From the NCBI RefSeq assembly GCF_021228795.1, contig NZ_CP089309.1, positions 310,001-374,000 of the forward strand: DNA of 64,000 nucleotides, given 5' to 3'. The notes under the pieces are model-generated. The model was not told where the DNA came from, did not search any database, and was given only the letters and a program-made list of their open reading frames with translations. Positions 43,962 through 52,877 of this stretch are shown in pieces (the stretch's first letter is position 1; each line of letters opens with the position of its first letter). The translations under genes were made by a program, and so were the position numbers. This DNA is from Thiocapsa bogorovii (GTDB lineage Bacteria; Pseudomonadota; Gammaproteobacteria; Chromatiales; Chromatiaceae).

Positions 43962-45749
43962 ATGAGTACCGTCATGCAACTGGGGTGGGAAGGCTGGTTC
44001 AGCCTGGGCATCGTGGTGCTCTGCTTCGGGCTTTTCGCCTTCAGCCGCGCCGCGCCGGATGTCGTCACCGCCGGCGCACTGACCCTGCTGCTTCTGTTCG
44101 GTATCCTGACCCCGACGGAGGCCCTGAGCGGCTTCTCCAATCCGGGCATGTTGACGGTCGGCGTCCTCTACGTGGTCGTTACAGGCCTTACCCAGACCGG
44201 TGCCGTCGGTTGGATCGGACCGGGGCTGCTCGGACGCCCGCGCGGACCAACCGATGCGCGTCTGCGACTCATGTTGCCGGTCGCGGGTCTGAGCGCCTTC
44301 CTGAACAATACGCCGGTGGTGGCTATCTTCATCCCGGCCGTGCAGGACTGGGCCAAGCGACACCGCCTGGAGCTTTCGCGCCTGCTCATCCCGCTCTCCT
44401 TCGCCAGTATCGTCGGCGGCACCTGTACCCTGATCGGCACCAGCACCAACCTGGTGGTCAACGGGCTCTATACGGAGCGTCTCGACGGCGAGGGCCTGGG
44501 CCTCTTCGAGCCGATCTGGGTCGGCCTGCCCATCACGGTCGCGACACTCATCTTCATGCTCACGGCGGGGCACTGGTTGCTCCCGAAACGCACCTCGGCG
44601 GCCGCCAGCTACGAAGATGTCCGCCAATACACCTCCGAGATGCTCGTCGAGCCGGACAGTCCACTGATCGGCAAGAGCATCGAGGACGCCGGTCTGCGCC
44701 AGCTCCCCGGACTCTTCCTGATCGAGATCGAGCGCGGCGAGCAGGTGATGGCGGCCGTATCCTCGCAGGAGGTGCTCCAGGCGAACGACCGGCTGGTCTT
44801 TGCCGGGATCCTGGATTCGGTGATGGACCTGCAGCGCACTCGCGGTCTGATCCCGGCAACCGATCAGGTCTTCAAGCTCAACGTGCCGCGCCCGGGGCGC
44901 TGCTTTGTCGAGGCCGTGCTGTCGGACAAATCGCCCCTAGTCAGCAAGAGCGTGCGCGCCGGGCGGTTTCGCAATCGCTACGATGCCGTCATCATCGCGC
45001 TCGCGCGCAACGGCGAGCGCGTCGACCGCAAGATCGGCGATATCGTCCTCGCGCCGGGCGACACACTCCTGCTGGAGACCCGCCCGGATTTCGTGGAGCA
45101 GCAGAAGAACTCGCGCGACTTTCTGCTGGTGAGTCAGATCGGGGATTCGCATCCGCTCAAGCACAAGCACGCGCCGATCGCGATCGCCATCGTTGTCGCG
45201 ATGGTGGCGGTCGTCACTGTCGGATGGCTCAGCATGCTGGAGGCCGCACTGCTGGCTGCGGGGCTGATGATCCTGACGCGCTGCACCGACAGCCGCACCG
45301 CACGGCGCTCGCCGGACTGGCAGGTGCTGGTGGTGATCGCCACCTCTTTCGGCATCGGCGCCGCCTTGGAGAAAACAGGCGCGGCCTCGCTGGTGGCCGG
45401 CGGTCTGATCGGGCTGGCGGACGGGGATCCCTGGGTCACGCTTGCTTTGGTCTTTACCGCGACCGCCCTACTGACCTCGCTTGCGACCAACAACGTGGCC
45501 GCGGTGCTGGTGTTCCCGATCGCCGTGCAGGCGGCTCAGGCCATGGAGGTGTCGCCCGAGCCCTTTATCCTGACCCTGATGGTTGCGGCATCCGCCAGCT
45601 TCGCGACACCCATCGGTTACCAAACCAACCTGATGGTGTTCAATGTCGGCGGCTACCACTTCGGGGACTTCGTGCGGATCGGAGTCCCCTTGACCTTGGT
45701 GGTCGGGTTGGTGACGGTCCTCGTGGTGCCTTTGGTCTGGTCCTTTTAA
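43962..45749 (+). CDS. SLC13-family (DASS) transporter with two RCK_C domains
   Basis: A 595-aa membrane transporter starting at ATG 43962. N-terminal helices carry the motif GLSAFLNNTPVVAIFIP and GGTCTLIGTSTNLVVNGL (the SNT/NTPV-type ion and substrate site). Two TrkA-C/RCK_C cytoplasmic domains follow in tandem (about 215-300 and 310-390). A second membrane half ends with LTSLATNNVAAVLVFPIAVQA and ATPIGYQTNLMVFNVGGY. Similar proteins carry sulfate or other anions with sodium. The stop is one base before a family repeat. Confidence 0.92.
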   Translation: MSTVMQLGWEGWFSLGIVVLCFGLFAFSRAAPDVVTAGALTLLLLFGILTPTEALSGFSNPGMLTVGVLYVVVTGLTQTGAVGWIGPGLLGRPRGPTDARLRLMLPVAGLSAFLNNTPVVAIFIPAVQDWAKRHRLELSRLLIPLSFASIVGGTCTLIGTSTNLVVNGLYTERLDGEGLGLFEPIWVGLPITVATLIFMLTAGHWLLPKRTSAAASYEDVRQYTSEMLVEPDSPLIGKSIEDAGLRQLPGLFLIEIERGEQVMAAVSSQEVLQANDRLVFAGILDSVMDLQRTRGLIPATDQVFKLNVPRPGRCFVEAVLSDKSPLVSKSVRAGRFRNRYDAVIIALARNGERVDRKIGDIVLAPGDTLLLETRPDFVEQQKNSRDFLLVSQIGDSHPLKHKHAPIAIAIVVAMVAVVTVGWLSMLEAALLAAGLMILTRCTDSRTARRSPDWQVLVVIATSFGIGAALEKTGAASLVAGGLIGLADGDPWVTLALVFTATALLTSLATNNVAAVLVFPIAVQAAQAMEVSPEPFILTLMVAASASFATPIGYQTNLMVFNVGGYHFGDFVRIGVPLTLVVGLVTVLVVPLVWSF

Positions 45750-45750
45750 A

Positions 45751-45837
45751 CTGAACCGCGTCCTGTTCTCGAACCGCGGCGCCCGGTCGTCGCGGTGACC
45801 TCGAACGTGCCTCGAGAACGGCATCGACGCGATTCAG
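45751..45837. repeat. 87-bp repeat with inverted TGAACCGCGTC ends
   Basis: CTGAACCGCGTC (45751-45762) and GACGCGATTCAG (45826-45837) are inverted copies with one mismatch. An inner hairpin GTTCTCGA/TCGAGAAC is present. It lies one base after the SLC13 stop and belongs to the dispersed family. Confidence 0.85.
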
Positions 45838-45877
45838 GCAATGAATCGTTGAAAATCGTAAACACAGGAACCCACAC

Positions 45878-46744
45878 ATGATCCGTGCACTTGGGGTAAG
45901 AGACACGAGACCGGTTCGGTATGCTTCAATCGCCGGTGTTCTCTTGCTGATCGCCGCGAGCGCCGGCGAAGCGACACCTTGGGCCGAGGTTGCAGCGCCG
46001 AGCGCTGGACCTGCCGAGGTGATCGGCGGTGTGTCAAACGGATGCATCGGCGGTGCCGATGCACTTGCGGAGACCGGTCCCGGCTACGTGAGCATCCGTC
46101 GCTATCGCAATCGCTATTATGGTCACCCCGATCTGCTTCGCTTCGTCGAAGACATGGGACGCGCTCAGCACTCACGCGGCGAGCGTCTGATCATGATCGG
46201 CGACCTGAGTCAGCCGCGCGGCGGGCGAATGTCGTCTTCCCATCGCAGCCATCAGAACGGATTGGATGTCGACATCTGGTTCACTCTCGCGGACTCTCCT
46301 GCCGCAGCCCGGCGCCTGATGGACGATCGCTCCGATCCCCAAAGCATGGTCGGAGCCGGCGGGCGCTCGGTGAGTGCGGCCTGGGGGCCGTCGCAGCGCA
46401 ACCTGATCGAGACGGCTGCCCGACATCCGCAGGTCGATCGGATCTTCGTCAACGCGGCGATCAAACAGGCGCTGTGTCGAGACAGCGGCAGCGGAGATCG
46501 GGATTGGCTCCGCAAGGTCCGCCCCTGGTGGCGTCACGATGCGCACTTCCATGTGCGGCTGCGCTGCCCGGACGGGAGTCCGGATTGCCAATCACAAGCC
46601 CCGCTGACCGGCGACGACGGCTGCGGGAAGGAACTCGCCTGGTGGCTGAGCGACGAGGCACTCAAGCCCTCCAAGGGAGGAAGCGGGTCGAAACCCGAAC
46701 CGCGGATGCCGCAAAGGTGCAGTGCGGTGCTGCGCGGGTTCTAA
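45878..46744 (+). CDS. mepA: penicillin-insensitive murein endopeptidase (M74)
   Basis: A periplasmic zinc endopeptidase that cuts D-Ala-meso-DAP crosslinks, 288 aa. A signal region (SIAGVLLLIAASAGEA) is followed by the conserved SVSNG-type start (IGGVSNGCIGG), GYVSIRRYRNRYYGHP, the zinc-binding SSHRSHQNGLDVDIW with HxxxxxxxD and the late WRHDAHFHVRLRCP. The C-terminal region CGKELAWWLSDEA is conserved. Start at ATG 45878; no clear SD is seen. It follows the repeat after the SLC13 gene. Confidence 0.94.
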   Translation: MIRALGVRDTRPVRYASIAGVLLLIAASAGEATPWAEVAAPSAGPAEVIGGVSNGCIGGADALAETGPGYVSIRRYRNRYYGHPDLLRFVEDMGRAQHSRGERLIMIGDLSQPRGGRMSSSHRSHQNGLDVDIWFTLADSPAAARRLMDDRSDPQSMVGAGGRSVSAAWGPSQRNLIETAARHPQVDRIFVNAAIKQALCRDSGSGDRDWLRKVRPWWRHDAHFHVRLRCPDGSPDCQSQAPLTGDDGCGKELAWWLSDEALKPSKGGSGSKPEPRMPQRCSAVLRGF

Positions 46745-46847
46745 CGGCGCGACCTCGGCAATCCGACAAAATCAAGCGGTAGAGTTCGTCGCAATCAAGT
46801 GCCGGGAATGGGTTGGGCACCGAATCCAATCATTGTCGTTGTCTTTG

Positions 46848-46869
46848 TCGTTGTCGTGAACGACAACGA
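46848..46869. repeat. 9-bp hairpin with TGAA loop
   Basis: TCGTTGTCG (46848-46856) and CGACAACGA (46861-46869) form a perfect stem with a 4-nt loop. It follows direct repeats of GTCGTTGT. No T-run follows. It lies between mepA and the convergent pseudo-receiver gene and may stabilise mRNA 3' ends. Confidence 0.5.
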
Positions 46870-46980
46870 TGGCGGAGGTATTCATTGTTCGAACTGCTTT
46901 ACTCCTGATTGGATGTCGGATGACGCATCGCTCATCCGACCGACAACCGATTCTCCTTGTGCCTTTGCGGTTCTTGCAGT

Positions 46981-47364
46981 CTAGGCGAGGGCCCGACGCA
47001 AGGCCGCCTCGACCCTCGCAGGCTCGATCGGAAAGGCGATCGCCTCGAAGACCGGAAAGCGTGCGGTCATGGCGTCGAGCTTGTGTCGGTACTCGCTCTG
47101 GTAGAAACAGATCACCTTGACCTCGGGATGACGCTGCAGCCGTGCCATCAGGGTCTCGAGGTTGCTGGTGCGATCGCGAAAGTCGGACTGGAAGTTGTAT
47201 TCGGCAACGATCACGTCCGGAACACGGCGCTTGAGCGCCGCCTGCGCCTTGCGCTGCGAGGCGACCACCTCGACCTCGAATCCCAGGCTGCGGTACAACG
47301 TCGTCAGGTTGGGATAACCGCCGAGCTCGACGATCGCCAGGAGGGTCGGTGGCGTATCGCGCAT
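46981..47364 (-). CDS. stand-alone pseudo-receiver-like protein
   Basis: A 127-aa protein with a flavodoxin-like receiver pattern: alternating strands and helices, FEVEVVASQRKAQAALKRRVPDVIVAEYNFQ, a late FPIEPARVEAALRRAL resembling the receiver's KP(F/I) end. E55 stands at the position of the phosphoacceptor aspartate and the conserved Lys is replaced by Phe, so phosphorylation is unlikely. Its ATG overlaps the TGA of the 2OG-oxygenase gene upstream (TGATG), so the two are translated together. No kinase is nearby. Confidence 0.6.
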   Translation of the reverse strand: MRDTPPTLLAIVELGGYPNLTTLYRSLGFEVEVVASQRKAQAALKRRVPDVIVAEYNFQSDFRDRTSNLETLMARLQRHPEVKVICFYQSEYRHKLDAMTARFPVFEAIAFPIEPARVEAALRRALA

Positions 47365-47975
47365 CAGGCGAAGACCACCCAGGTGGTGGCGATGTATTTC
47401 ACGCCGGTCTGGATCACCGCCGCCCGGTGCTCGTGTGTCCAGAAAGGCGGAAAGAGCACCAGCTTGCCGCGCTCTGGCCGCACGGCGACGTCTTGATAGA
47501 GAAACTCAGTCTCCCCGCCCGGGCCCGGCACGTCGTTCAAGTACCACAAGACCACCAACTGGCGTTGACTGAGCTCGTGACTGCCTCCGTCGACGTGCCA
47601 ATGATAGTACTCGCCGGGGCGGTAGCGCTGGACCTGGTAGCCTTCGTCCTTGAATGGCCCTTTGAAATAGGGGTAGGTCTCGCGAAACTCCTTGATCGCG
47701 GCAGCAAGTGAGCCGAAAAACATCTGGTCGACGTCCTTCCAATCCGGCTTGTTGCTCACAACCAGATCCGTGGTGCGCTTCACGCCCGGATCCTCGGTGC
47801 GAAGCTGCCCGACCCGCCCGGCATATTGGTATTCGGGCTGGGCCTCGAAGCGCTCGATCACCGCATCGCAGAAGGCGGGCGGCAGCGCCAATGGCCGCTC
47901 GAAGATGAAGCTCCCGGCTTTCACCTCGCGGATCGTGGGCAACGGGGGCACGGTACGTTCGGCGGCGGAGGTCAT
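47364..47975 (-). CDS. Fe(II)/2-oxoglutarate-dependent dioxygenase
   Basis: A 203-aa protein with a P4H/2OG-FeII_Oxy domain. H127-V-D129 (YYHWHVDGGSHE) and H181 or H183 (FWTHEHRA) bind iron; K193 (GVKYIATTW) takes the 2-oxoglutarate-binding role often filled by Arg. Start ATG 47975 (MTSAAERTVPP) is where the conserved protein begins; an open frame continues upstream to 48101 but is low-complexity. It is the first gene of a pair with the pseudo-receiver. The substrate is unknown. Confidence 0.85.
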   Translation of the reverse strand: MTSAAERTVPPLPTIREVKAGSFIFERPLALPPAFCDAVIERFEAQPEYQYAGRVGQLRTEDPGVKRTTDLVVSNKPDWKDVDQMFFGSLAAAIKEFRETYPYFKGPFKDEGYQVQRYRPGEYYHWHVDGGSHELSQRQLVVLWYLNDVPGPGGETEFLYQDVAVRPERGKLVLFPPFWTHEHRAAVIQTGVKYIATTWVVFA

Positions 47976-48373
47976 GGCGGCGGATGAGTCGTCTCGGAGA
48001 TCGGTCGGCCTATTGTCCGGACCCGATGCGGCCGAGGTCAAACCCCGAGCTGTGGTACGCATCCCGATCCGGCGGCTCGCAGGCCGCGGAGGTTGACGCA
48101 AGATCGAGCGGATCGTTCCTCCGAGGTAATATTCACCCGCAGGCTTGAGTCGGAGATCGGAGATGCGATATGAGGGAGCCGGGTATCGGTGCGGAGACCA
48201 CTCCGGCCTGAGACCAACCCCTCACGCGATCGTCCCCGGAGTGTGAGGTCGGCGTCCAACGGACTTCAACCTGGATTCGGTCGCTCAACCGAGATCGAAA
48301 TCATCGCCATGCCGAAGACAGACACCGGTGCGCCATCGGCGCTATTCCGGACCGCCCGATCGCAGCCCCTCCA
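47976..48373. other. 398-bp divergent intergenic region, nothing recognised
   Basis: It lies between the start of the 2OG-oxygenase and the start of the EamA permease. I see no gene, repeat or clear promoter; both genes' promoters must lie here. Confidence 0.5.
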
Positions 48374-49315
48374 GTGCAGCTGACACGACGGCATCGCCTC
48401 GCCGATTGGGTCATGCTGCTGTCGCTGACCCTGATGTGGGGCACCTCCTTTCTGCTGACCAAGATCGCGGTCGGGGGGCTACCGCCCGATCTGGTCGTGG
48501 CGGGGCGTCTGATCGTGGCTGCGTTGCTGCTCGTCCCCGCGGCCTGGATGCTCGCGACCCGACCGGCCGCCGGCGCGCGCCTCTGGGTCTTCTACGTTCT
48601 GATCGCCGTGTTCGGCAATGTCCTGCCCTTCTCATTGATCTCGTGGGGCCAAACCTTTATCGACAGCGGCCTGGCCGGCATCCTGATGGCCGTGATGCCG
48701 CTGGCAACCCTCGGGCTCGCCCATTTCCTGGTGCCCGGCGAGCATCTCACCCGCTATCGCGCGACGGGCTTTTTGCTGGGGTTTGGCGGCGTCGTCGTGC
48801 TGGTGGGACCGAATGCCTTCGCGGATCTTGGCAACGGCCAAGGGCATCTGATGCCGATGCTCGCGGTCTTGGGCGGGGCATTCAGTTATGCCGTCTCCTC
48901 GATCCTGGCGCGGCTCCGGCCGACGAGCGATGCGCTTTTCAGCGCGGCCTCCACCATCTCGCTGGCGTCGCTGATGATGGTGCCGATTCTCTTCATGAGC
49001 GGAGATGTCGAGGTGCAAGTCGTCCCGGACACGCTGCACCTGATCGCCGTCGGGCTGCTCGGCGTTTTTGCGACCGCGATCGCAACCATCGTCTATTTCA
49101 GACTGGTGAAATCCGCCGGTCCGTCGTTCGTTTCTCAGCTGAACTACCTGATCCCGCTCTGGGCGGTCGGCGTCGGGATGCTCTTCCTCGGCGAGGAGCC
49201 CGAGCCGAACCATCTTTACGCCCTCGGCCTTATCCTGAGCGGCATTCTGATCACCCAACTGGAGCGCCGCGGCACCCCGTCCGCAAGAAACCCGGCTCCG
49301 CGTCGATCGGGGTAG
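48374..49315 (+). CDS. EamA-domain (DMT superfamily) permease
   Basis: A 313-aa drug/metabolite transporter with ten hydrophobic segments in two repeated EamA halves. The first half begins ADWVMLLSLTLMWGTSFLLTKIAVGGLPP and continues SWGQTFIDSGLAGILMAVMPL; the second contains LGGAFSYAVSSILAR and SFVSQLNYLIPLWAVGVGMLFLGEEP. The C-terminal tail is basic. The start is GTG 48374. Such permeases export amino acids or other metabolites; the substrate is unknown. Confidence 0.9.
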   Translation: MQLTRRHRLADWVMLLSLTLMWGTSFLLTKIAVGGLPPDLVVAGRLIVAALLLVPAAWMLATRPAAGARLWVFYVLIAVFGNVLPFSLISWGQTFIDSGLAGILMAVMPLATLGLAHFLVPGEHLTRYRATGFLLGFGGVVVLVGPNAFADLGNGQGHLMPMLAVLGGAFSYAVSSILARLRPTSDALFSAASTISLASLMMVPILFMSGDVEVQVVPDTLHLIAVGLLGVFATAIATIVYFRLVKSAGPSFVSQLNYLIPLWAVGVGMLFLGEEPEPNHLYALGLILSGILITQLERRGTPSARNPAPRRSG

Positions 49316-49341
49316 TCAGGTCAGCGCAGCCTCAACCGACC

Positions 49342-49896
49342 TCACTCGAACAGGTCGCGGAATGCCTTTGAGAAACGCTTGTAGGCATCCCATCCATCCT
49401 TGTCCATCACCTGATCGATGACCCAACGGTTCTCCTCGCCCGGTCCCATGAGGGACTGGATTTCGAAGCCGAGGTGGCGCAGGAAGGCGTAGCTCGGCCC
49501 CTCGTCGTCGAATCGGTAGTCGGCATACTCGCCAGAGCGCGTGTTGAGCCGCGCGATAAAGGGCCCGCCGTAGTCGCCCGGACCGAGCAGGTCCTGCGTG
49601 TTGTCCTGCACATGTTCGAAGACCTTTTTTGCAAAGGCGGTGATGAGGGTGCGTCGGTTCTCGTCCTCCAAGATGCCGTGTGACATCCGGTCCGCGATCT
49701 GGATCAGGAAGACCAGGTACTCCTCGATCACGTCCAGGCGCTGACGATCGCTCTCGTAGAGGAAGCGCTCGCAGTGCAGATTGATCGCCTTATCCACGGC
49801 GATCCGCCAGGCGATGAAGGCCAGCGCGCTCGCAATCTCCGGGAGCGAGCGCTCCTGATCGTCGTTCCACCAATGACTTTTGATACGTAATGCCAC
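49342..49896 (-). CDS. conserved-looking hypothetical protein
   Basis: A 184-aa mostly helical soluble protein that I do not recognise. Opening MALRIKSHWWNDDQERSLPEIASALAFIAWR, then a helix-rich core (YLVFLIQIADRMSHGILED, FAKKVFEHVQDNTQDLLG) and ...GPGEENRWVIDQVMDKDGWDAYKRFSKAFRDLFE at the C-terminus. The regular helices and normal codon use support a real gene. It is divergent from the gene at 50026. No function is proposed. Confidence 0.65.
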   Translation of the reverse strand: MALRIKSHWWNDDQERSLPEIASALAFIAWRIAVDKAINLHCERFLYESDRQRLDVIEEYLVFLIQIADRMSHGILEDENRRTLITAFAKKVFEHVQDNTQDLLGPGDYGGPFIARLNTRSGEYADYRFDDEGPSYAFLRHLGFEIQSLMGPGEENRWVIDQVMDKDGWDAYKRFSKAFRDLFE

Positions 49897-50025
49897 GTCC
49901 GACTCCTGTTTCGCGACTTGTTTGGACCGGCGCCGCCCCGAGATTGGCAGGGCGGCGCGAAGCTGATAGCTTGATGTCCTATCATTCTACTCAGAAAAAA
50001 GACCCTTCCGGCTCGAGGTGTTGTG

Positions 50026-51132
50026 ATGCCGAATGCTTCAATCAGCGTGCTGGCCGAGGCCGTGCAGTACAACTGTCACGTCTCCGATGCGCGGCACGGC
50101 GCCGATGACTCGCTCTGCATCTATCTGATGAAGATGCGGGAGTACTTTCGTTGGGAAAAGCACCTCCCTTATGGTGCGTTCTTGGAGCGTGAGCAAGTCG
50201 GCGAATGGCTCCAGGCGCGCGAGCAGCTCTGGGAGGAGCTTGAAGAGGCCGAGATGCGGCCCATCGAGATCGACGGCGAGCGTTACGACCCCTTCGATGC
50301 GGAGTCGATCAACAATCGACTCGCCCCGCTCGGCCTGGTCTACAGCGGCGGGCTCGGCAACCGCGCCAAACCGCACTTCGTTCTCGGCGCGCTCGAGCAA
50401 CACCGAGTCAGCGAGGGCTGTTCGGTCTTCGTGGTCGCCGACGAGTATGCGCGTGATCTGACCGCGCCGCCGGCCATGACACTCGGGCGAACCATCGTCG
50501 TTCGGCGCGAGTCCCTGCGGCGCTATCTGTGGGAGAAACTCGAAGGCTGGCGCTGGCACCGCCCCGACAACGCACTCGGACGCGCCTTCGCCTGCTACGA
50601 CTTCGACGGTGCACTCGAATCGTCACTCGATGCCATGACCGAGCACGAGATCAAGGCGTTGCTGCTGCACGAGCAAGGCGAGTACGAGGCCGGACAGCGT
50701 CTCGGAGAGGATTGGAACGCCATGCTGGCGGCACTCGCCCACACGCCGGCAGAGCTCATGGCTCGCGCGGTGCGCGATCACCTCGCCGACTGTCTCGTGA
50801 CCCTTCCGGCCCTGGCCGAGGCGAGCGACCCAGCCTCGCTGCACTTTTACATCGGCACCTTGACCGGCATGCGTCTCCACCTGTTTCCGGCGCTAAAGGA
50901 CGCCTACGCGACCTGGATGGAGGCCGACTCGACAAGCGCATTTGCGTGCATCGCGGATCAAGGCCGCGCCCATTGGGAGCAAGTGGCAGAGGCGATGCTC
51001 GAGCTCTATCGGCGACACGACGGCGTAACGCCCAACGCAAACCCTGATTCGAGGCCCGACAGGAACCGGGCCGCGAGCTCCGATGGCATCCCGGGTGCGA
51101 TCGGGCATCTGGTCGAATCCAATCGACTGTAG
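50026..51132 (+). CDS. hypothetical protein (368 aa)
   Basis: A soluble protein of 368 aa starting at ATG 50026 (MPNASISVLAEAVQYNCHVSDARHGADDSLC) after GAGGT; a GTG one codon earlier is possible. It is acidic and helical (FLEREQVGEWLQAREQLWEELEEAEM), with a central stretch LGRTIVVRRESLRRYLWEKLEGWRWH and later TEHEIKALLLHEQGEYEAGQRLGEDW. I do not recognise the family with confidence. It is 19 bp before the CpsB-like phosphatase gene and may be cotranscribed with it. Confidence 0.65.
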   Translation: MPNASISVLAEAVQYNCHVSDARHGADDSLCIYLMKMREYFRWEKHLPYGAFLEREQVGEWLQAREQLWEELEEAEMRPIEIDGERYDPFDAESINNRLAPLGLVYSGGLGNRAKPHFVLGALEQHRVSEGCSVFVVADEYARDLTAPPAMTLGRTIVVRRESLRRYLWEKLEGWRWHRPDNALGRAFACYDFDGALESSLDAMTEHEIKALLLHEQGEYEAGQRLGEDWNAMLAALAHTPAELMARAVRDHLADCLVTLPALAEASDPASLHFYIGTLTGMRLHLFPALKDAYATWMEADSTSAFACIADQGRAHWEQVAEAMLELYRRHDGVTPNANPDSRPDRNRAASSDGIPGAIGHLVESNRL

Positions 51133-51151
51133 CACCCGTCATAAGGAATCC

Positions 51152-51979
51152 ATGCCACAAGAACCCGCGTTGATCGACACCCACTGCCACATCCTCCCCG
51201 GGCTCGACGACGGTGCGCACACCTTCGAGACGGCGATCGATATGGCCAGGGCCGCTGTCGCGGGTGGAACACGCGGGATCGTCTGCACCCCGCATCATCT
51301 GAACGGGGTCTACAAAAACCCCGGCGACCTCGTCCGTCACGCCTTGGCGGACCTGCAGCAACGCTTGACCCACGAGGGGATCCCGCTTTGCCTTTATCCG
51401 GGCGCCGAGATCCATCTCGTCCCCGAGGCGCCGAGTCGCGTGCTCGACGGCAGTGCCTTGACCTACAACGACCGCGGCAAAGCCGCGCTCGTCGAACTTC
51501 CGAAGAACGCCGTTCCGCGGGGTACCGACGTCCTCTTGGGGCAACTGCTGCGGCACGGCGTCACACCCGTGATTGCTCACCCCGAGCGCAACCTTGTGTT
51601 GGCGCGACGCGCGCACCGCCTGGCTGAATGGATCGATTGGGGCTGCAAGGTCCAAATCACGGCGCAAAGCTGCAGCGGTGATTTCGGCGATCGCCTGCAA
51701 GGGCTCAGTCGGCGCTGGCTGGAGCTGGGGTGGGTTCACCTGATCGCCTCGGATGCCCATCGCCCGACGGGGCGCAGTCCGGACACCCTGCTCGCGGCCC
51801 GCGCACGCGTCGCCGCTTGGCTCGGTGAGGAGGCCGCAACCCTGCTGACCCTGGACAACCCTCGACGACTGCTCGAAGGAGAGGATCTCATTGCGCTCCA
51901 TCCCTGCATGACGGCGAAGGCGACACCAGCCGAAAACGACTGGCTACGCTTTTTTCCGTGGTCTCGCCGAGCACAGTGA
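51152..51979 (+). CDS. PHP-type protein-tyrosine phosphatase, CpsB/YwqE-like
   Basis: A 275-aa metal-dependent phosphatase with the PHP fold, starting at ATG 51152 with TAAGGA upstream. Motif I is IDTHCHILPGLDDGA (H-x-H); later motifs are CTPHHLNGVY, PGAEIHLV, TPVIAHPERN and LIASDAHRP. Relatives dephosphorylate bacterial tyrosine kinases that control capsule or exopolysaccharide chain length. No polysaccharide cluster or BY-kinase gene lies in this window, so the partner must be elsewhere. Confidence 0.88.
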   Translation: MPQEPALIDTHCHILPGLDDGAHTFETAIDMARAAVAGGTRGIVCTPHHLNGVYKNPGDLVRHALADLQQRLTHEGIPLCLYPGAEIHLVPEAPSRVLDGSALTYNDRGKAALVELPKNAVPRGTDVLLGQLLRHGVTPVIAHPERNLVLARRAHRLAEWIDWGCKVQITAQSCSGDFGDRLQGLSRRWLELGWVHLIASDAHRPTGRSPDTLLAARARVAAWLGEEAATLLTLDNPRRLLEGEDLIALHPCMTAKATPAENDWLRFFPWSRRAQ

Positions 51980-52253
51980 TTCGCTGGAGCGCAACGCGCG
52001 TGCGGACAGGTGCAACGACCACCGCAACGCGAGGTCGCTGCGATGAATCCGCAGACGGCCCCGCCGATGACTCGACTGCGCGAATCGATCCTACCGGACG
52101 TGGTCGCGCTGACCGGTTGTGGAATCCGGACCCAGCGTTTATGGTTGCTCGCCGGCCTCGGCCGAAAGCCGAGCAAAAGCGGACTCGACGGATCCGCGGT
52201 GCGATCCAGCGGCCGGCGTCTTCGGACTCATTCACGGAACCCCTTCAGTATCC

Positions 52254-52871
52254 ATGCTCGAGGTGACACAGCTTCAGTGCAGGCGAGGCGACCGTCTGCT
52301 GTTCTCGGGTCTCGACTTCGCTGTCGCGGGGGGAACACTCCTGCACGTACGCGGCGCGAACGGCAGCGGTAAGACGACGCTCCTGCGCTCTCTGTGCGGG
52401 CTGTTCACGCCGGACTCGGGCGAGATCCGCTGGAACGGCGAATCGACGCGTCGCCTCGGCGAGGACTACCGGCGCGATCTCCTCTATTTCGGCCATCTAA
52501 ACGGCATCAAGGGCGACCTCACCGGCATCGAGAATCTTCGCGTCTCGGCGACATTGGACGGAGACCCTATGGACGCGTCTGCGATCTGGGCGGCTCTGGC
52601 GCGGATCGGTCTTGTCGGTTTCGAGGATCTGCCCACGCGTATGCTCTCGCAGGGCCAGAAAAAGCGCGTCGCGTTGGCTCGGCTCATTCTCAGCAACGCG
52701 CCGCTCTGGGTGCTCGACGAACCCTTCACCGCCTTGGACGTCAGCGCCGTGGATCTTCTGGAGACCCTGATCTCCGAGCATGTGGCACACGGGGGCATCG
52801 TCGTCCTGACGACTCACCAGGAGGTCGGCCTGACCTCCGGTCAGGTCGAACGCCTTCACCTCGGGAGCTGA
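52254..52871 (+). CDS. ccmA: cytochrome c biogenesis ATP-binding protein CcmA
   Basis: The ATPase of the CcmABCD haem-handling complex, 205 aa. Walker A is RGANGSGKTTLLRSLCG, the signature LSQGQKKRVALARLIL and Walker B LWVLDEPFTALD, with TTHQEVG as the H-loop. ATP hydrolysis releases holo-CcmE from CcmCD. ATG 52254 is the start; the open frame continues upstream. It opens the ccmABCDEFGHI operon. A 274-bp untranslated stretch precedes it, with no clear promoter seen. Confidence 0.96.
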   Translation: MLEVTQLQCRRGDRLLFSGLDFAVAGGTLLHVRGANGSGKTTLLRSLCGLFTPDSGEIRWNGESTRRLGEDYRRDLLYFGHLNGIKGDLTGIENLRVSATLDGDPMDASAIWAALARIGLVGFEDLPTRMLSQGQKKRVALARLILSNAPLWVLDEPFTALDVSAVDLLETLISEHVAHGGIVVLTTHQEVGLTSGQVERLHLGS

Positions 52872-52877
52872 CCGACC

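Noticed and set aside
46799-46984. 61-aa frame MPGMGWAPNPIIVVVFVVVV after mepA
   Set aside because: The hydrophobic run comes from a simple GTCGTTGT repeat and hairpin; no conserved pattern or good start signal.
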